A stretch of DNA of 64,000 nucleotides from Escherichia whittamii (GTDB lineage: Bacteria; Pseudomonadota; Gammaproteobacteria; Enterobacterales; Enterobacteriaceae), in contig NZ_JACSQI010000007.1 in the NCBI RefSeq assembly GCF_014836715.1, positions 171,691 to 235,690 of the forward strand. The letters run 5' to 3'. Numbering within the stretch: position 1 is the stretch's first letter; every line of letters begins with the position of its first letter. Shown here piece after piece: positions 62,866 to 64,000 of the stretch. The position numbers and the translations under genes are program-made. A model generated the notes under the pieces. The model was not told the origin of the DNA. It worked only from the letters and a program-made list of their open reading frames with translations, and searched no databases.

Positions 62866-63219
62866 CTACTCGTCGATGATTGACTCGAACCCACCGTAGA
62901 TCATTCGTTTACCATCAAACGGCATGGACTCACCAAACTCTTTCATCCGTGGGTCTGACATCATCTTCTGATTGGCAGCGTCGCGGACCTCTTTTGAAGG
63001 GTATTCAATCCAGCTAAAAACCACTTCCTCATTCTCTTCCGCTTTGACCGCCATGCGAAAATCGGTCACTTTGCCATTCGGTACATCGCTGGCCCAGCAT
63101 TCAACAATGCGCAGGGCGCCAAACTCTTTAAACAGCGGCGCGGCCTTTGCGGCCATTTCCCGATAGGCATCCTTTTTGTCGGCAGGAACAGCAACCACAA
63201 AACCATCAACATACTTCAT
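62866..63219 (-). CDS. ybaA: YbaA, DUF1428 protein
   Basis: A 117-aa ferredoxin-like-fold protein (MKYVDGFVVAVPADKKDAYR) of the DUF1428/YbaA family, about standard length. The core resembles dimeric alpha/beta-barrel monooxygenases, but no function is known. It converges with pdeB across a small GC-rich hairpin (GGGCTGGCGGC region). A GGAGG-type site precedes the ATG. Confidence 0.93.
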   Translation of the reverse strand: MKYVDGFVVAVPADKKDAYREMAAKAAPLFKEFGALRIVECWASDVPNGKVTDFRMAVKAEENEEVVFSWIEYPSKEVRDAANQKMMSDPRMKEFGESMPFDGKRMIYGGFESIIDE

Positions 63220-63330
63220 CAGACATACCTCCGAAGCGTACTGCGCAGCCAGAAAATTCTTGCGGCATCAGTCGTGGTTAAAGTTTAGCCACATTGAGAT
63301 TTTTTGACGAAACGGTGGGAAGGCAGAAAT

Positions 63331-63444
63331 GGGTGGGGGCCCTGCCAGCTACATCCCGGCACACGCGTCATCTGCCTTGGCTGCTTCCTTCCGGACCTGA
63401 CCTGGTAAACAGAGTAGCGTTGCGGGGGAACCAACAGAGCCCCC
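63331..63444 (-). ncRNA. ffs: 4.5S RNA of the signal recognition particle
   Basis: A 114-nt minus-strand RNA from GGGGGCTC to CCCCCACCC. The conserved apical motif GGTCAGGTCCGGAAGGAAGCAG, split here as GGTCAGGTCCGG and AAGGAAGCAG, binds Ffh. The ends pair into the long rod. One C instead of T in the 5' arm (GGTTCCCCCGC) differs from the K-12 sequence as I recall it. Confidence 0.96.
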
Positions 63445-63598
63445 ATTGAGAGCGTTGAGAACCAACGCGCAGGCGCATTATCACTGCTGCCCCTGCTAAT
63501 TGCAACCCATTGCGTGCCAGATGCTGGTTTCTTGCGCAATGCGGCTTCACTCGGGCGTTTTTCCAGATTATGCTGAAAAATTATCTCAGGAAGAAAAG

Positions 63599-63910
63599 AT
63601 GGAAAAAGAAGATTCATTTCCCCAACGCGTGTGGCAAATCGTAGCCGCTATTCCCGAAGGGTATGTCACTACTTACGGCGATGTCGCGAAACTGGCAGGC
63701 TCGCCCCGTGCCGCGCGCCAGGTTGGCGGTGTGTTAAAGCGCCTGCCCGAAGGTAGCACGTTGCCCTGGCACCGGGTAGTTAATCGCCACGGCACAATCT
63801 CATTAACCGGTCCAGATTTACAGCGCCAGCGCCAGGCCTTGCTGGCAGAAGGTGTGATGGTATCAGGAAGTGGGCAAATCGACTTGCAGCGTTATCGCTG
63901 GAACTACTAG
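63599..63910 (+). CDS. ybaZ: YbaZ (Atl), alkyltransferase-like DNA-binding protein
   Basis: A 103-aa alkyltransferase-like protein. The motif PWHRVV replaces the PCHRV of O6-alkylguanine transferases, so the acceptor Cys is Trp and no transfer occurs; the family flags alkylated guanines for nucleotide excision repair. The HTH recognition segment with its Arg finger (SPRAARQVGGVL) is intact. AGGAAGAAAAG precedes the ATG at 63599. Databases often use an upstream ATG at 63521 (129 aa), which lies before an unconserved-looking stretch. Confidence 0.93.
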   Translation: MEKEDSFPQRVWQIVAAIPEGYVTTYGDVAKLAGSPRAARQVGGVLKRLPEGSTLPWHRVVNRHGTISLTGPDLQRQRQALLAEGVMVSGSGQIDLQRYRWNY

Positions 63911-63924
63911 CCCCCTCCGGGAGG

Positions 63925-63943
63925 CTGTCTCTTATACACAAGT
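63925..63943. other. Sequence nearly identical to a Tn5/IS50 end
   Basis: CTGTCTCTTATACACAAGT differs from the Tn5 outside end (CTGACTCTTATACACAAGT, from memory) at one base and shares the first 16 bases of the Tn5 mosaic end. The next bases (CCCCACCCGGGG...) do not look like IS50. It lies 15 bp past the ybaZ stop, and the rest of the window (to 64000) has no gene. Confidence 0.5.
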
Positions 63944-64000
63944 CCCCACCCGGGGATTTGTGATGTCTGTCAGTCTGCTTTAGGGGGGACTCTTTCCATC

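Overview
The window is chromosomal DNA of an Escherichia coli-like enterobacterium. Almost every backbone gene is recognisable as the E. coli K-12 gene of the ybbP-to-ybaZ region (about 10-11 min), in the same order but on the opposite strand from the usual presentation. REP/BIME palindromes, 4.5S RNA and the ChiX sRNA sit at their expected places. It is not K-12: it carries accessory genes around cueR, a two-gene insert after ybaK and an extra lipoprotein gene next to adk, and it has no ybaQ between copA and ybaP (K-12 comparisons are from memory).

Layout: 1-8.2 kb holds ybbP (cut by the window edge), ybbA, tesA, ybbO, cnoX, fetB, fetA, qmcA and ybbJ. Between 8.4 and 24.2 kb lies an accessory region that encloses cueR. 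Its left part has an HTH gene, a divergent small trimeric-autotransporter-like adhesin, a lipoprotein, a one-helix membrane protein and a 407-aa unknown. Its right part is a LapA/BapA-type type I secretion locus on the minus strand: a TolC-like outer-membrane gene, a giant Ig-repeat/FG-GAP adhesin, an ABC exporter and an HlyD-type adaptor. The adaptor overlaps cueR by four bases (ATGA). The locus is decayed: the TolC-like gene has an internal deletion and frameshifts, and the adhesin has an in-frame amber stop 105 codons in, while ABC exporter and adaptor are intact.

24.5-30 kb: ybaT, glsA (acid-linked glutaminase and transporter), then copA with its CueR promoter and its programmed-frameshift site. 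30-42 kb: ybaP, chiX, ybaK, two small unknown genes, ushA, fsr, ybaL, three 91-bp BIME repeats, gsk, aes, hemH and the extra lipoprotein. 42-49.8 kb: adk, htpG, recR, ybaB, dnaX (with tau/gamma frameshift site), apt, ybaN, priC and rsmS (ybaM). 50-64 kb: mscK, acrR/acrAB with the AcrR operator between them, tomB-hha, maa, ylaC, pdeB, ybaA, ffs and ybaZ. The last bases hold a 19-mer nearly identical to a Tn5 end.

Functional themes: copper homeostasis (CueR activates copA), iron export (FetAB), multidrug efflux (AcrAB under AcrR), DNA replication and repair (DnaX, YbaB, RecR, PriC, ATL), nucleotide salvage (Apt, Gsk, Adk, UshA), and surface adhesion (the two accessory adhesin modules). The least described parts are the left adhesin module with its probable operator array (8.4-12.5 kb), the decayed secretion locus fused to cueR, and the gene pair at 31.3-32.6 kb.
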